From Bradyrhizobium sp. URHD0069 (GTDB lineage Bacteria; Pseudomonadota; Alphaproteobacteria; Rhizobiales; Xanthobacteraceae): a DNA stretch of 64,000 bases. Position numbers and translations under genes: made by a program. Shown here in pieces: positions 9,550 through 17,086 of this stretch (the stretch's first letter is position 1; each line of letters starts with the position of its first letter). Location: NCBI RefSeq assembly GCF_000701345.1, contig NZ_JNIJ01000008.1, positions 124,001 through 188,000 of the forward strand, in the 5' to 3' direction. A model generated the notes under the pieces. It was not told where the DNA came from, made no database searches, and worked only from the letters and a program-made list of their open reading frames with translations.

Positions 9550-10008
9550 TCACCATTCGCCGACAATCGGCGTCGCCGGCTGCTCACCGAGGCCGGCCAC
9601 ACTCTTTACGCGCATGCGCGCTCGATCCTGAAGGACGTCGCCTTCGCCAAGGAGACCGTTCTCAATCAAACCAAGAATCCGAGTGACAAAGTATCTGTCG
9701 GATTTCCAACATCGGCATGCCGGGGGTTGGCCGCCGCGCTGATCAGGAAAGTCGAGGAGCAATATCCGAACATCTCGCTTCACATCATCGAGGCCATGAC
9801 GGGCACGCTGGATGAATGGATGCAGACCGCACGGACTGTTCGGTGCAATTCCAATCATGGACCCGACGCCATCCTGGCGGCTTCGGTGGTCGTATCGCAA
9901 GGGACAATCAACATGTCTTCAAGTAAAGCCGTTGCGCGAATTCTCATCGACCTCATGGGCGCGATGATCAAGAACGAAACGTGGAGAGCCCGAATTATTG
10001 CTGAATAA
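9550..10008 (+). pseudogene. LysR-type regulator remnant
   Basis: The frame encodes the end of a LysR DNA-binding domain (LLTEAGHTLYAHARSIL), the linker and the start of the effector domain (VSVGFPTSACRGLAAALIRKVEEQYPNIS). It then jumps to a typical LysR C-terminus (AVARILIDLMGAMIKNETWRA). The helix-turn-helix N-terminus and about 110 residues of effector domain are missing and there is no plausible start, so this is a decayed gene. It faces the amidohydrolase divergently, the normal place for its regulator. Confidence 0.75.
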
Positions 10009-10338
10009 GATCTTTGAGCGCGCAATTGCACAATAAGGTGCATCACTACCGAGATTGATGTTGTTAGAATTTGTCCAAGGCGAAATCAGTGTTGCGGCAA
10101 ATCCCCTTGTTGCTAGGATAGGACCCGGTCCAGCATGTGGAACAATGGCGCGTCACCGTTCCGTAATGGGCAGTCTGGCTTGCGTCAGACCATCTGATGG
10201 CTGTGACAGCCGGAGCCGCGCCAGGGCGCGCAGATCGTGAGGGTCGCTGCGGGTCCCATCCGGAAATCCAAACTGGCGCGAGTTGGCCCCGGTCTGCCGT
10301 CAAACAAAATATCTCAGCAGCAGCCACCACGAACAACA
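10009..10338. other. Intergenic spacer, no gene seen
   Basis: 330 bp of unremarkable sequence, lower in GC than the core. No reading frame had a credible start and no hairpin or known repeat stood out. Confidence 0.4.
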
Positions 10339-10695
10339 TCAGCTCATGCTCCCTGGCATAAAGCAGCGCGCTTTCGGATGACCATCTTGATAATAGGGCC
10401 AAACCATTGTGCGGCCAGCGCGGTTTGGTCCTCCCACCACAGCTTCCTGCGGAACATCAACCCACTCGCCATCGATGCGCACGCGGTAGTGACCATTCTT
10501 GCTGTCCCAATCGGCATCGTCAACGCGCTTCGCATCACTGCCATCGCAGCATGGCCCCTTGCCACTGTGCAGGCTCTCATACCAACTGTTCAACTCAGGA
10601 CGCTGGTGATCGTGAGCGCGAGCGAGACCGCTTGCAAAAATCGACAGCATTACTGCGAGAATGGTGAGCGTTGCATAGCGGAAGTCATCATTCAT
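10339..10695 (-). CDS. Secreted Cys-containing protein, paralogue of gene at 18.2 kb
   Basis: A 118-residue protein of unknown function. The N-terminus MNDDFRYATLTILAVML ending in GLARA is a signal peptide, so it acts outside the cytoplasm. The mature part has SGKGPCCDGSDA, DWDSKNGHYRVRIDG, PNRAGRTMVWP and a C-terminal RCFMPGSM. The same blocks, in the same order and with the same total length, occur in the gene at 18246-18602. Three cysteines (the CC pair and the late RCF) are conserved, suggesting a disulfide or metal site. The start at 10695 was chosen for the leader; upstream ATGs are possible. Confidence 0.75.
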   Translation of the reverse strand: MNDDFRYATLTILAVMLSIFASGLARAHDHQRPELNSWYESLHSGKGPCCDGSDAKRVDDADWDSKNGHYRVRIDGEWVDVPQEAVVGGPNRAGRTMVWPYYQDGHPKARCFMPGSMS

Positions 10696-11053
10696 TTCGC
10701 ACCCATCCATCGTTAGATCGTACGTTCTGTACAAGCCAAGTATGCTTGTCAGCGAGGAGAGCGCTCTCCTTCTGCTCCTTGTCGATCGTTGTTGAGGTTT
10801 TAGGCTACAGGAAGCTCTATCGAAGATAGGTGCGACGGCTTGCTCGTCAATTATATGACGTTCACCATTCTCTCACGTTACCGGGAGGTGTCGCAGCCAT
10901 CGGCAGGAAGCCGCCCGTCGCGGAATGTTGAAGCGGGTGTCCGAAATCGCCAAGACGAGTGTCGCAGAGATCGCCAATTGACCCTGGGCTTCGAGACGCT
11001 CGTCTGATCGCGTCGATCGCTTGTACCGCCAATCCGCCACGTAGCGTGAAACC
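10696..11053. other. Spacer carrying one copy of the 70-bp repeat
   Basis: About 360 bp between the secreted-protein gene and the glycosyltransferase. Apart from the repeat copy at 10921-10988 I see no gene. Confidence 0.5.
10921..10988 (-). repeat. 70-bp dispersed repeat, copy A (inverted relative to copy B)
   Basis: On the plus strand it begins CGGAATGTTGAAGCGGGTGT and continues to 10988. Its reverse complement aligns with 14247-14317 at roughly 85 percent identity with a small gap. The shared core includes GGGTGTCCGAAA and CGCCAAGACGAGT. The two copies bracket the glycosyltransferase, monooxygenase and SDR genes. It resembles the end of an insertion sequence, possibly IS21-like, but no transposase is present. 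Confidence 0.75.
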
Positions 11054-12292
11054 ATGTCCTACAACTTCCTCGTGGCATCTTGGGGCGGTCCTGGCCATCT
11101 CGGCCCGACTCTGACCGCAGCGCGGCAACTACGCGCGAATGGTCATGGCGTTCGCTTTATCGCGCGTGCGGACGCGCGTGAGCCGGTGGAGGCGGCAGGC
11201 TTCGGCTTTGCCACTTGGCAGCGAAAGCCGCGTTTCTCGCCCATTGCGCAGAGCAGCGCCCCACTTGAGAAGGCGTTCGATAACCTACTGTTTGGTCCGG
11301 CCGCCGCGCGGGGCGCAGACACGCTAGATGAAATCAAGCGCGCCCCAACTGATGGCCTGTTGACCGATACCGCTCTCTTCGGCTCCGTGCTGGCTGCGGA
11401 AGCCGCGCGCATTCCTTGTGCACTGCTTTCGCCCACGATCAGCTTACGGCCACTGTCAGGCGTACCGCCGATCGGCAGTGGTTTGCCAGCGCCTCGTACG
11501 CCCGAAGAGCGCACCCGGGTCGAAGCAGCAAATAACAGGTTCGTTGCCGTCATGAATAAATGGCTGCCGATGCTTAACGAGGCGCGTGCGAGCCTGCACC
11601 TTGCCCCTTGCAGCCATGCGCTGGAGCTGTTCGATCGACCCGCCCGGCTCCTGATAGCCATGAGCGCAGCATTTGATTTTCCCGCCGACTTCCTCCCCGG
11701 CAATGTTCGGTATATTGGGCCACTGTTGGATGCTTCAGATTGGTCGCAGCCGTGGATTCCCCCCTGGTCCCGCGGATCGCATCGACCCCGCGGGCTGGTT
11801 TCTTTCAGCACAACGAACCAAGACCAGGCCGATGTATTGCAACGAACTGTCAATGCGATCGGACGCATCAAGATGGATGCGATTGCGACGCTCGGACCGG
11901 CTTTGGAAGGCGTCAGCGTACATGCGCCGGCGAACGTAACCTTGCTGCCCAGCGCCCCGCATGATGCGGTCATGAAGGAGGTCTCGCTGGTCGTAACTCA
12001 TGGCGGCCACGGCACGGTGAGCCGTGCACTCTTGCACGGCCTGCCGCTTTTGGTCATGCCGATGGGACGCGATCAGGGCGACATCGCCGCGCGTGTGGAA
12101 GCCTGCGGCGTCGGGTTGATTTTGGCGCCAACCGCCGCCGAAACGGAAATTGCCGCAGCGATAAGCCGCCTGATCGAGAGGCCGCAATTCCGCGCCGCGG
12201 CCCGCCGGTTAGGAGACACTATTGCTGCCGAGGTCAGCAAGACCAGTCTTGTTAGCGAGCTGGAACACATAGTCCATGCCCGGGCGTTTTAG
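11054..12292 (+). CDS. GT1-family glycosyltransferase (UDP-sugar, MGT/UGT-like)
   Basis: A 412-residue two-domain GT-B enzyme that would move a sugar from a nucleotide donor onto a small hydrophobic acceptor. The N-terminus shows the family's Gly/His loop (GGPGHLGPTLTAARQL, acceptor side). The C-terminal donor site is intact: VTHGGHGTVSRALLHGLPLLVMPMG with RDQGDIAARV after it. The acceptor is unknown. No obvious Shine-Dalgarno was seen. It converges on the monooxygenase and lies inside the repeat-bracketed block. Confidence 0.88.
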   Translation: MSYNFLVASWGGPGHLGPTLTAARQLRANGHGVRFIARADAREPVEAAGFGFATWQRKPRFSPIAQSSAPLEKAFDNLLFGPAAARGADTLDEIKRAPTDGLLTDTALFGSVLAAEAARIPCALLSPTISLRPLSGVPPIGSGLPAPRTPEERTRVEAANNRFVAVMNKWLPMLNEARASLHLAPCSHALELFDRPARLLIAMSAAFDFPADFLPGNVRYIGPLLDASDWSQPWIPPWSRGSHRPRGLVSFSTTNQDQADVLQRTVNAIGRIKMDAIATLGPALEGVSVHAPANVTLLPSAPHDAVMKEVSLVVTHGGHGTVSRALLHGLPLLVMPMGRDQGDIAARVEACGVGLILAPTAAETEIAAAISRLIERPQFRAAARRLGDTIAAEVSKTSLVSELEHIVHARAF

Positions 12293-13506
12293 ACTCTGGG
12301 AATCCCATTTCGACGGCTCGTCCAGTGGCGGGCCTGTCTTATCTCCACGAGTGCCTGATCGAAATTCGCAGGTGTGTCTTGGGTTGCGGCTACAAGCGCC
12401 GCTTGAGTGGTCCCAACAGCCATCTGATCAACTCTGCGGCTGGAAGTTCCGGGCTCAGGCGCACAGCCCTGACCACACCACAGCGGCATAAAGTCTGTGC
12501 GCCCGTGCGGTTCAGATGCGGCGCGCAGCGGAGCAAGCGCAGCCCCGGCGAGAGGAAAGGCCGGCACATGCGTCGCGATCGGACCAAGCTCTCGCACGAT
12601 CCGCGTTGAGCATACGCGGGCCGGTCGCCCGGTGAAGACGTTTGTGATCAGCGTTTGCTCTGGTCGCGCAGCCCTCACCGCCTGTCGGTACAGAGAAGAA
12701 ACATTCGCCTCTGCACAGAGGAGAAACGCCGTGCCGAGCTGTACCGCCGATGCTCCCAATGCGAATGCAGCGGCAACGCCCCTGGGATCGCTAATGCCTC
12801 CGGCTGCTATGACCGGCACTTTCACTGCATCGAGGATCTGCGGCACCAGGGCCATCGTGCCGACCTGCGCTTCGACTTTGTCGCGGTGCAGGAACGTTCC
12901 CCGATGTCCACCAGCTTCAAGCCCTTGAGCAATGATGGCATCGCATCCGGCTTCCTCCAGCCATTCCGCCTCTTCTACGGTCGTCGCCGACGACACCATC
13001 TTCGCGCCGGCCTTACGCACGCGATCGAGAAGGTGCTTGGACGGAAGGCCAAAGTGAAAGCTGACGACCTCCGGTTTGATCTCTTCCAGGAGAGCGCAAT
13101 GAGCACTCCCGAATGCCGGAACAAGAACGCCGGGGGGACTTGGGTCGGAGGCAAGGCCGAACTCGGCATAGTACGGTGCTAAACACTGAACCCAGGCATC
13201 CTCGCAAGCCGGGTCTCTTTCGGGTGCCTCATGGCAAAGAAAGTTTACATTGATAGGCTTCGATGTCTGCCGTCGTATCTCGGAAAATGTGCTCCGAGCC
13301 TCTTCTGGGCTCAGATTGGAAAGGGGCAGCGAGCCGAGCGCACCCGCCTCTGCAACTCGGACAATCATCGAGGGCGTAACAATGCCGAGCATGGGCGCTT
13401 GAATGATCGGCACTTCAATTCCGAACAGCTCAATAATGGATCGAGGATAGGCGATCATTTTGTTGCTCGCGCCAGTTTGACTGACCGGCGATTTTGAATT
13501 GGTCAC
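12289..13506 (-). CDS. Nitronate monooxygenase family flavoprotein, C-terminus frameshifted
   Basis: An FMN-dependent 2-nitropropane dioxygenase-type TIM barrel that oxidises alkyl nitronates or related substrates. It shows PIIQAPMLGIVTP at the N-terminus, QGLEAGGHRG with the conserved His, VIAAGGISDPRGVAAAFALGA and GTAFLLC. Around residue 346, after LWCGQ, the frame leaves the family pattern. The family-like ending RLSPELPAAELIRWLL is intact one frame over and stops at 12390. One extra G (CCC at 12466-12468 on the plus strand) explains this. The present stop lies about 100 bp further on, overlapping the glycosyltransferase end. The start is a GTG coupled to the SDR stop. Confidence 0.85.
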   Translation of the reverse strand: MTNSKSPVSQTGASNKMIAYPRSIIELFGIEVPIIQAPMLGIVTPSMIVRVAEAGALGSLPLSNLSPEEARSTFSEIRRQTSKPINVNFLCHEAPERDPACEDAWVQCLAPYYAEFGLASDPSPPGVLVPAFGSAHCALLEEIKPEVVSFHFGLPSKHLLDRVRKAGAKMVSSATTVEEAEWLEEAGCDAIIAQGLEAGGHRGTFLHRDKVEAQVGTMALVPQILDAVKVPVIAAGGISDPRGVAAAFALGASAVQLGTAFLLCAEANVSSLYRQAVRAARPEQTLITNVFTGRPARVCSTRIVRELGPIATHVPAFPLAGAALAPLRAASEPHGRTDFMPLWCGQGCAPEPGTSSRRVDQMAVGTTQAALVAATQDTPANFDQALVEIRQARHWTSRRNGIPRV

Positions 13507-14219
13507 CAGTGCCCTGCGTTGGCACCGCCGTCGACGTGCAAAATCTCTCCGGTGACAAAAGCTGCATCTTCGAGATAGAGAACAGCGTCGACGATTTCCT
13601 GAATTTCGCCGATGCGACCCATTGGATGCATGGTCGCAAGAAAGCCATGCGTATTGATCGCATGCATGGGAGTGCGGATCGCCCCAGGAGCCACCGCATT
13701 CACCCGAATACCCTTGTCGGCATATTCGATCGCGAGGGACCGCGTCACTGTGTTGATCCCGCCCTTGGTGATCGCCGTTAGGGCCGCTGGCAAAGCCTTC
13801 AATGGCTGCTCAGCCAAGAGACTGGAGGTAATGTTGACGATGTGCCCGCTCCCTCGACGAAGCATTTCGGTTATCGCCTTCTGCGAGATGTGAAAGAAAC
13901 CTCCGAGGTTTACTTGTAGGAGCGCCGTAAACTCGCTCCCGGTGTACTCCGTAAATGGCTTGGGCAGGAAAGCACCGGCATTGTTAATCAGGGTGTCAAC
14001 GCGTCCGAAGTGCTCTTTTGCCCTTTCGATGACCAAGGAGGCTATTTCCGGTTGTGAGATGTCGCCGGTAACTTCGACCAGATTCAGCTGGCTGGAGGTC
14101 GCGACGTTTCGTGAACAGGCGACAACACGGTAGCCCTTGGCGAGGAATTGCCGGACTATTCCGGCGCCGATTCCCTGAGACGCACCCGTTACTATGGCAA
14201 CTTTCTCTACGGTGCTCAT
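13503..14219 (-). CDS. Short-chain dehydrogenase/reductase with altered active site
   Basis: A 238-residue Rossmann-fold SDR. The NAD(P) motif TGASQGIG is at residues 11-18, followed by INNAG, IVNITSS, IRVNAVAPGAIRTP and a C-terminal HVDGGANAGHW. The active-site Lys is present in AITKGG, but the residue four before it is Thr instead of the catalytic Tyr. Some SDR subfamilies naturally lack this Tyr, so it may have another role or chemistry. The stop overlaps the GTG start of the monooxygenase, so the two are coupled. Confidence 0.88.
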   Translation of the reverse strand: MSTVEKVAIVTGASQGIGAGIVRQFLAKGYRVVACSRNVATSSQLNLVEVTGDISQPEIASLVIERAKEHFGRVDTLINNAGAFLPKPFTEYTGSEFTALLQVNLGGFFHISQKAITEMLRRGSGHIVNITSSLLAEQPLKALPAALTAITKGGINTVTRSLAIEYADKGIRVNAVAPGAIRTPMHAINTHGFLATMHPMGRIGEIQEIVDAVLYLEDAAFVTGEILHVDGGANAGHW

Positions 14220-14246
14220 CACGCTTTTTCGCTGAAATCGACCAAA

Positions 14247-14317
14247 TCCAGGGCATCAATCTGGCGATTTCTGCGAAACTCGTCTTGGCGTTTTCGGACA
14301 CCCGTTTCAGCTTTCCG
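14247..14317 (+). repeat. 70-bp dispersed repeat, copy B
   Basis: The reverse-complement partner of the copy at 10921-10988. It lies between the SDR and AraC genes and supplies the last codons and the TGA stop of the AraC gene, which suggests that insertion created the present 3' end of that gene. Confidence 0.75.
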
Positions 14318-15215
14318 TGACCGAACGATCCGCTGGACGGGCGTGCTGGATGATGAGGTTGGCTTCATCCATCCCTTCTGCGCCGATGCGAAGCTCGCGC
14401 GTGAAGAAATTTGTCGGCGACTCGCCAGCGATGTCCCGGAACTCGCTGACGAGGTGCGCCTGATCGGTCAAGCCACAGGCCTGGGCAACCTGTGCCCACG
14501 ACCGGCCGTTCCGTCGTTCCGCGAGAATTTTTTGAAAGCGCGCCAAGCGCGCGAACCGCTTCGGACTGACGCCAAAAGCAGCATTGAAGGCACGCGAAAG
14601 ATGACGCGGACTGGAGTCCAGTTTTGCAGCGAGGGAGTGCATCTGCATGGTTGGGTCTTTCCTGAGATGCAGCGCCGCGCGGTTGGCGAGGCTATCGGCA
14701 TGAGGCCGAAGATGTCGAAGCAAGAAGGATTGCACACCAGCAATCCGCTCTTCGCTTGTTTGCGCCGCTGCGAGCAAGTCGTCACACATTGCCACTTCGC
14801 AAGCGCTGAATATGTCCCCAAGATGGATATTGGCGTTTGCGAATTCCCTAAGCGGAGCTTCGACTATGCGGCTCGCCGCATCAGACCTGAGACAAACAAT
14901 GACGACGCCAAGTGCTCCTGTGGGGCGCAGAGTAACGGCATGAGACTGAATCTGGGTCGCGCACTTCGTCGGTAGGAGTTCCGTGCGTTGATGTATTTCC
15001 GCCGGAGTTCGATATTGACCGATTAACCGAAGAGAGGTGCCCGGGGCACACTTGATCGTAAGCGCCTTTGCGACATCCCCATCCGGAATGTCGCAGTCCC
15101 AGATTGCCTCGAGGATATCGGAAAGCGAGGCTGAACGAAAACATCTCAGAATACCAACACCCTCATGCGCCGAGACGTTCGCATGGACACCAATTGGATA
15201 CTCGACGAAATTCAT
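14307..15215 (-). CDS. AraC-family transcriptional regulator
   Basis: A 302-residue regulator. An N-terminal sensor region of about 190 residues, without a recognised ligand pocket, is followed by the double helix-turn-helix of AraC/XylS proteins (MQMHSLAAKLDSSPRHLSRAFNAAFGVS, then AQVAQACGLTDQAHLVSEFRDIAGESP). The start at 15215 was preferred to a TTG at 15275. It lies immediately upstream of, and parallel to, the SDR-monooxygenase pair, which it may control. Its last residues lie within the 70-bp repeat. Confidence 0.88.
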   Translation of the reverse strand: MNFVEYPIGVHANVSAHEGVGILRCFRSASLSDILEAIWDCDIPDGDVAKALTIKCAPGTSLRLIGQYRTPAEIHQRTELLPTKCATQIQSHAVTLRPTGALGVVIVCLRSDAASRIVEAPLREFANANIHLGDIFSACEVAMCDDLLAAAQTSEERIAGVQSFLLRHLRPHADSLANRAALHLRKDPTMQMHSLAAKLDSSPRHLSRAFNAAFGVSPKRFARLARFQKILAERRNGRSWAQVAQACGLTDQAHLVSEFRDIAGESPTNFFTRELRIGAEGMDEANLIIQHARPADRSVTES

Positions 15216-15259
15216 GCCGGCACAATGCTCCAGCCAGGTACGATGAGAGGCCAGTAACC

Positions 15260-15484
15260 TTAGCAACCGCGGCAAATGCCCTTGATCTTGCGGTCGAGTT
15301 CAGCGTTCTCGCGATTGACTGGATCGTTCGGGTTCATCAGGTTTTTCTCCGATGGCACTTGATCGGCGCGCGGCTGGCGGTGGCCGACAGGTGCTTCATT
15401 TGGCGAACGAGCCGTCTGCGCAACCGCCGCCGAAGTGCCGACCAGGGCCAGGAACGCTATTGTCATGATCAACTTTCGCATCAT
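15260..15484 (-). CDS. Small secreted protein ending in ICRGC
   Basis: A 74-residue protein with a good GGGGAG site and a signal peptide (MMRKLIMTIAFLALVGTSAAVAQ). The mature part is short and hydrophilic and ends RENAELDRKIKGICRGC. The last twenty residues match the C-terminus of the secreted protein at 61880-62380 at 11 of 20 positions, including the Cys-Arg-Gly-Cys end. The function is unknown. The two Cys could form a tight disulfide or bind metal or heme; that is conjecture. Confidence 0.65.
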   Translation of the reverse strand: MMRKLIMTIAFLALVGTSAAVAQTARSPNEAPVGHRQPRADQVPSEKNLMNPNDPVNRENAELDRKIKGICRGC

Positions 15485-15877
15485 GGATCTCCCCAATTTG
15501 GGGCCCCTTCGCGATCATGGTGACGGCAAGCTCGATCACAAGGTACGGCAAGCCTCACGATTCATTTAGGTGCTCCAGCAAGTAGGTGCTCCAGCAAGCC
15601 TTGGCATGCGCACGACCCGCCGATCTTCTCATCCTCGCGGCGGGCCGCCGGCCCCCTGCGGTCACACCCGCCGCCGCGCCCTCGCCTGCGGCTTCCAACC
15701 AACCAGCGGACCACCGACGATCACGGCCTTCGACACTCCGAGACCGTCGAATTCAACCAGTCCGGAATGAGTCCGTGCCGTTTCAACCTGTGAGACAATA
15801 GAGAAACCTAAGGACCTGGGCATAGTCCGCGTATCGCCGCGAAATTTCCGGCTGGCGGTGCGCTCCGGCGTGCCGGC
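15485..15877. other. Spacer with a 16-bp tandem duplication, no gene seen
   Basis: About 390 bp. Open frames here are Arg/Pro-rich and lack ribosome binding sites. The only structure seen is the 16-bp duplication at 15567-15598. Confidence 0.4.
15567..15598. repeat. 16-bp perfect tandem duplication
   Basis: TAGGTGCTCCAGCAAG occurs twice head to tail (15567-15582 and 15583-15598) in the spacer upstream of the small secreted-protein gene. Confidence 0.9.
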
Positions 15878-15985
15878 TTACGACCATCCCCACACCAGTA
15901 AGAGATTCGCCGCTGAGGCCGCCAATAGCGCCGCCGCAAGCGCGATGTGCACTCGCTCGCCGGATGTTTTGAAGACCGTTCTCAT
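15878..15985 (-). CDS. Possible 35-residue single-helix membrane protein
   Basis: The frame reads MRTVFKTSGERVHIALAAAL and continues through one hydrophobic helix to WGWS and a TAA stop. A charged N-terminus followed by a single Ala/Leu-rich helix is typical of small inner-membrane proteins. There is no clear Shine-Dalgarno and no homologue I can name, so this rests on the shape of the peptide only. Confidence 0.35.
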   Translation of the reverse strand: MRTVFKTSGERVHIALAAALLAASAANLLLVWGWS

Positions 15986-16189
15986 GGCGACGAAACATCA
16001 GGCGATTCTAGTCGGAGAGTCTCGCATGATATTTTTTGCCGGATTCAGGACTCGTTTACGACTCAGAGGCTCCGTCGAAATGCCCCAGCCGCGTCCGAGA
16101 CTTTCACCTGTGCGTGAAGCTGGCGCCTCCCCCGGGCCGAAACCCCCACCTCTCAGGCGCGTTAAGCTCGTCCTATCGGAGACATTCCA

Positions 16190-16462
16190 ATGCCCTATGC
16201 GCTGTTCAGTAATGATGCCAAGTTGAGCAAGGCCTATCCGACCGAGGCGGATGTCTGGAGGCATGCTCGGCTGAGCGGCCTTGTGGTCGACGTGGCATCG
16301 GAAGATGACAAGCCATCGCCACGGCCGGTGCTGGATAATGACTACGAGATCAAACCCTGCCGGCCGGACCCGCAGGAGGATCCCGCCAAAAACCAGGCCG
16401 ACGCCGAGCGCGACGCCGAACTGGAACTTCAGCTTGGTTCGGAAACGGGACGATTGGAGTGA
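16190..16462 (+). CDS. Conserved hypothetical protein, 90 residues
   Basis: A small acidic cytoplasmic protein starting MPYALFSNDAKLSKAYP with a good GGAGA site. The first 60 residues look ordered (DVWRHARLSGLVVDVASED, then VLDNDYEIKPC). The tail is a charged Glu/Asp/Ala helix (NQADAERDAELELQL). I recall similar short proteins as common in Bradyrhizobium genomes but know no function for them. No operon partner is evident. Confidence 0.7.
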   Translation: MPYALFSNDAKLSKAYPTEADVWRHARLSGLVVDVASEDDKPSPRPVLDNDYEIKPCRPDPQEDPAKNQADAERDAELELQLGSETGRLE

Positions 16463-16581
16463 CCGTCATCTCGGCGCGCGCATTGGCGCAAACGCGGAAT
16501 CCCGGGTTTCCAAGCCTGATTCTTCCCAATCAGTAGGCTTTGACCTGGAGATTGCACCCCACAATGACGATGGCTTCTGAG

Positions 16582-16821
16582 CTAGGGCGTCGCCGCCCCC
16601 AGCGAAGCCTGCTCGGCGGCCAGTGCCACACAGGCCCTCTTGCGGTGCAGCCCTCTTATCGCGCCGGTGACCTTGAGCACCTTTCCGGCTGGACATGAAG
16701 CCGCCTGCACAAAGGCGATTTCATAAGGCGCAAGCATGAGGGGTTCGGATCTCAGGACGGTCTGGGCAACGCACGGCGCCGCAACTACAGATAAAATCAC
16801 CCCTAACAACAAGGTACGCAT
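16582..16821 (-). CDS. Small secreted hypothetical protein
   Basis: 79 residues with a signal peptide (MRTLLLGVILSVVAAPCVAQ) and a short mature part containing LRSEPLMLAPYEIAFVQ, ASCPAGKVLKVTGAIRG and KRACVAL. Two cysteines in the mature part may pair. The start at 16821 was chosen because it opens the leader; a longer frame begins at 16959. The function is unknown. Confidence 0.6.
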   Translation of the reverse strand: MRTLLLGVILSVVAAPCVAQTVLRSEPLMLAPYEIAFVQAASCPAGKVLKVTGAIRGLHRKRACVALAAEQASLGAATP

Positions 16822-17041
16822 GTTCGTTGTCCACTCACCAGCGGCGGCATAATAGCCGATTGCGAGCGGAAGTTCCGCCTCGGCCGAAGAATATTTATTT
16901 GTCGGAGGGCAGCCGGCACACGGACGGCTTTCGGGTCCGATTGGGGTCGAGCCGCTCAAGAAAGCGGGGATTCAGCCCCGCCAAGGCGCCGCCAACCCGT
17001 GAAACGCTTAAGCTCATGCTGAACAAGGCCCGACGCAGGCA

Positions 17042-17067
17042 GGAAAAGGCCGCCCAAGGCCTTTTCC
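17042..17067 (-). terminator. Rho-independent terminator of the Omp31-type gene
   Basis: A perfect 10-bp stem GGAAAAGGCC/GGCCTTTTCC around a 6-base loop, 20 bp past the porin stop. The U-rich tract on the minus strand falls partly inside the stem (CCTTTTCC). Confidence 0.7.
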
Positions 17068-17086
17068 CGCATCCATGCAGACTTGG

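Noticed and set aside
10080..10130. Minus-strand sequence reading KGICRN, like a third copy of the ICRGC ending
   Set aside because: Only a few residues match, the Gly-Cys end is missing and there is no upstream signal peptide, so chance is likely.
15585..15800. Arg/Pro-rich open frames in the spacer at 15.6 kb
   Set aside because: Typical of chance frames in GC-rich DNA, with no ribosome binding site and no recognisable domain.
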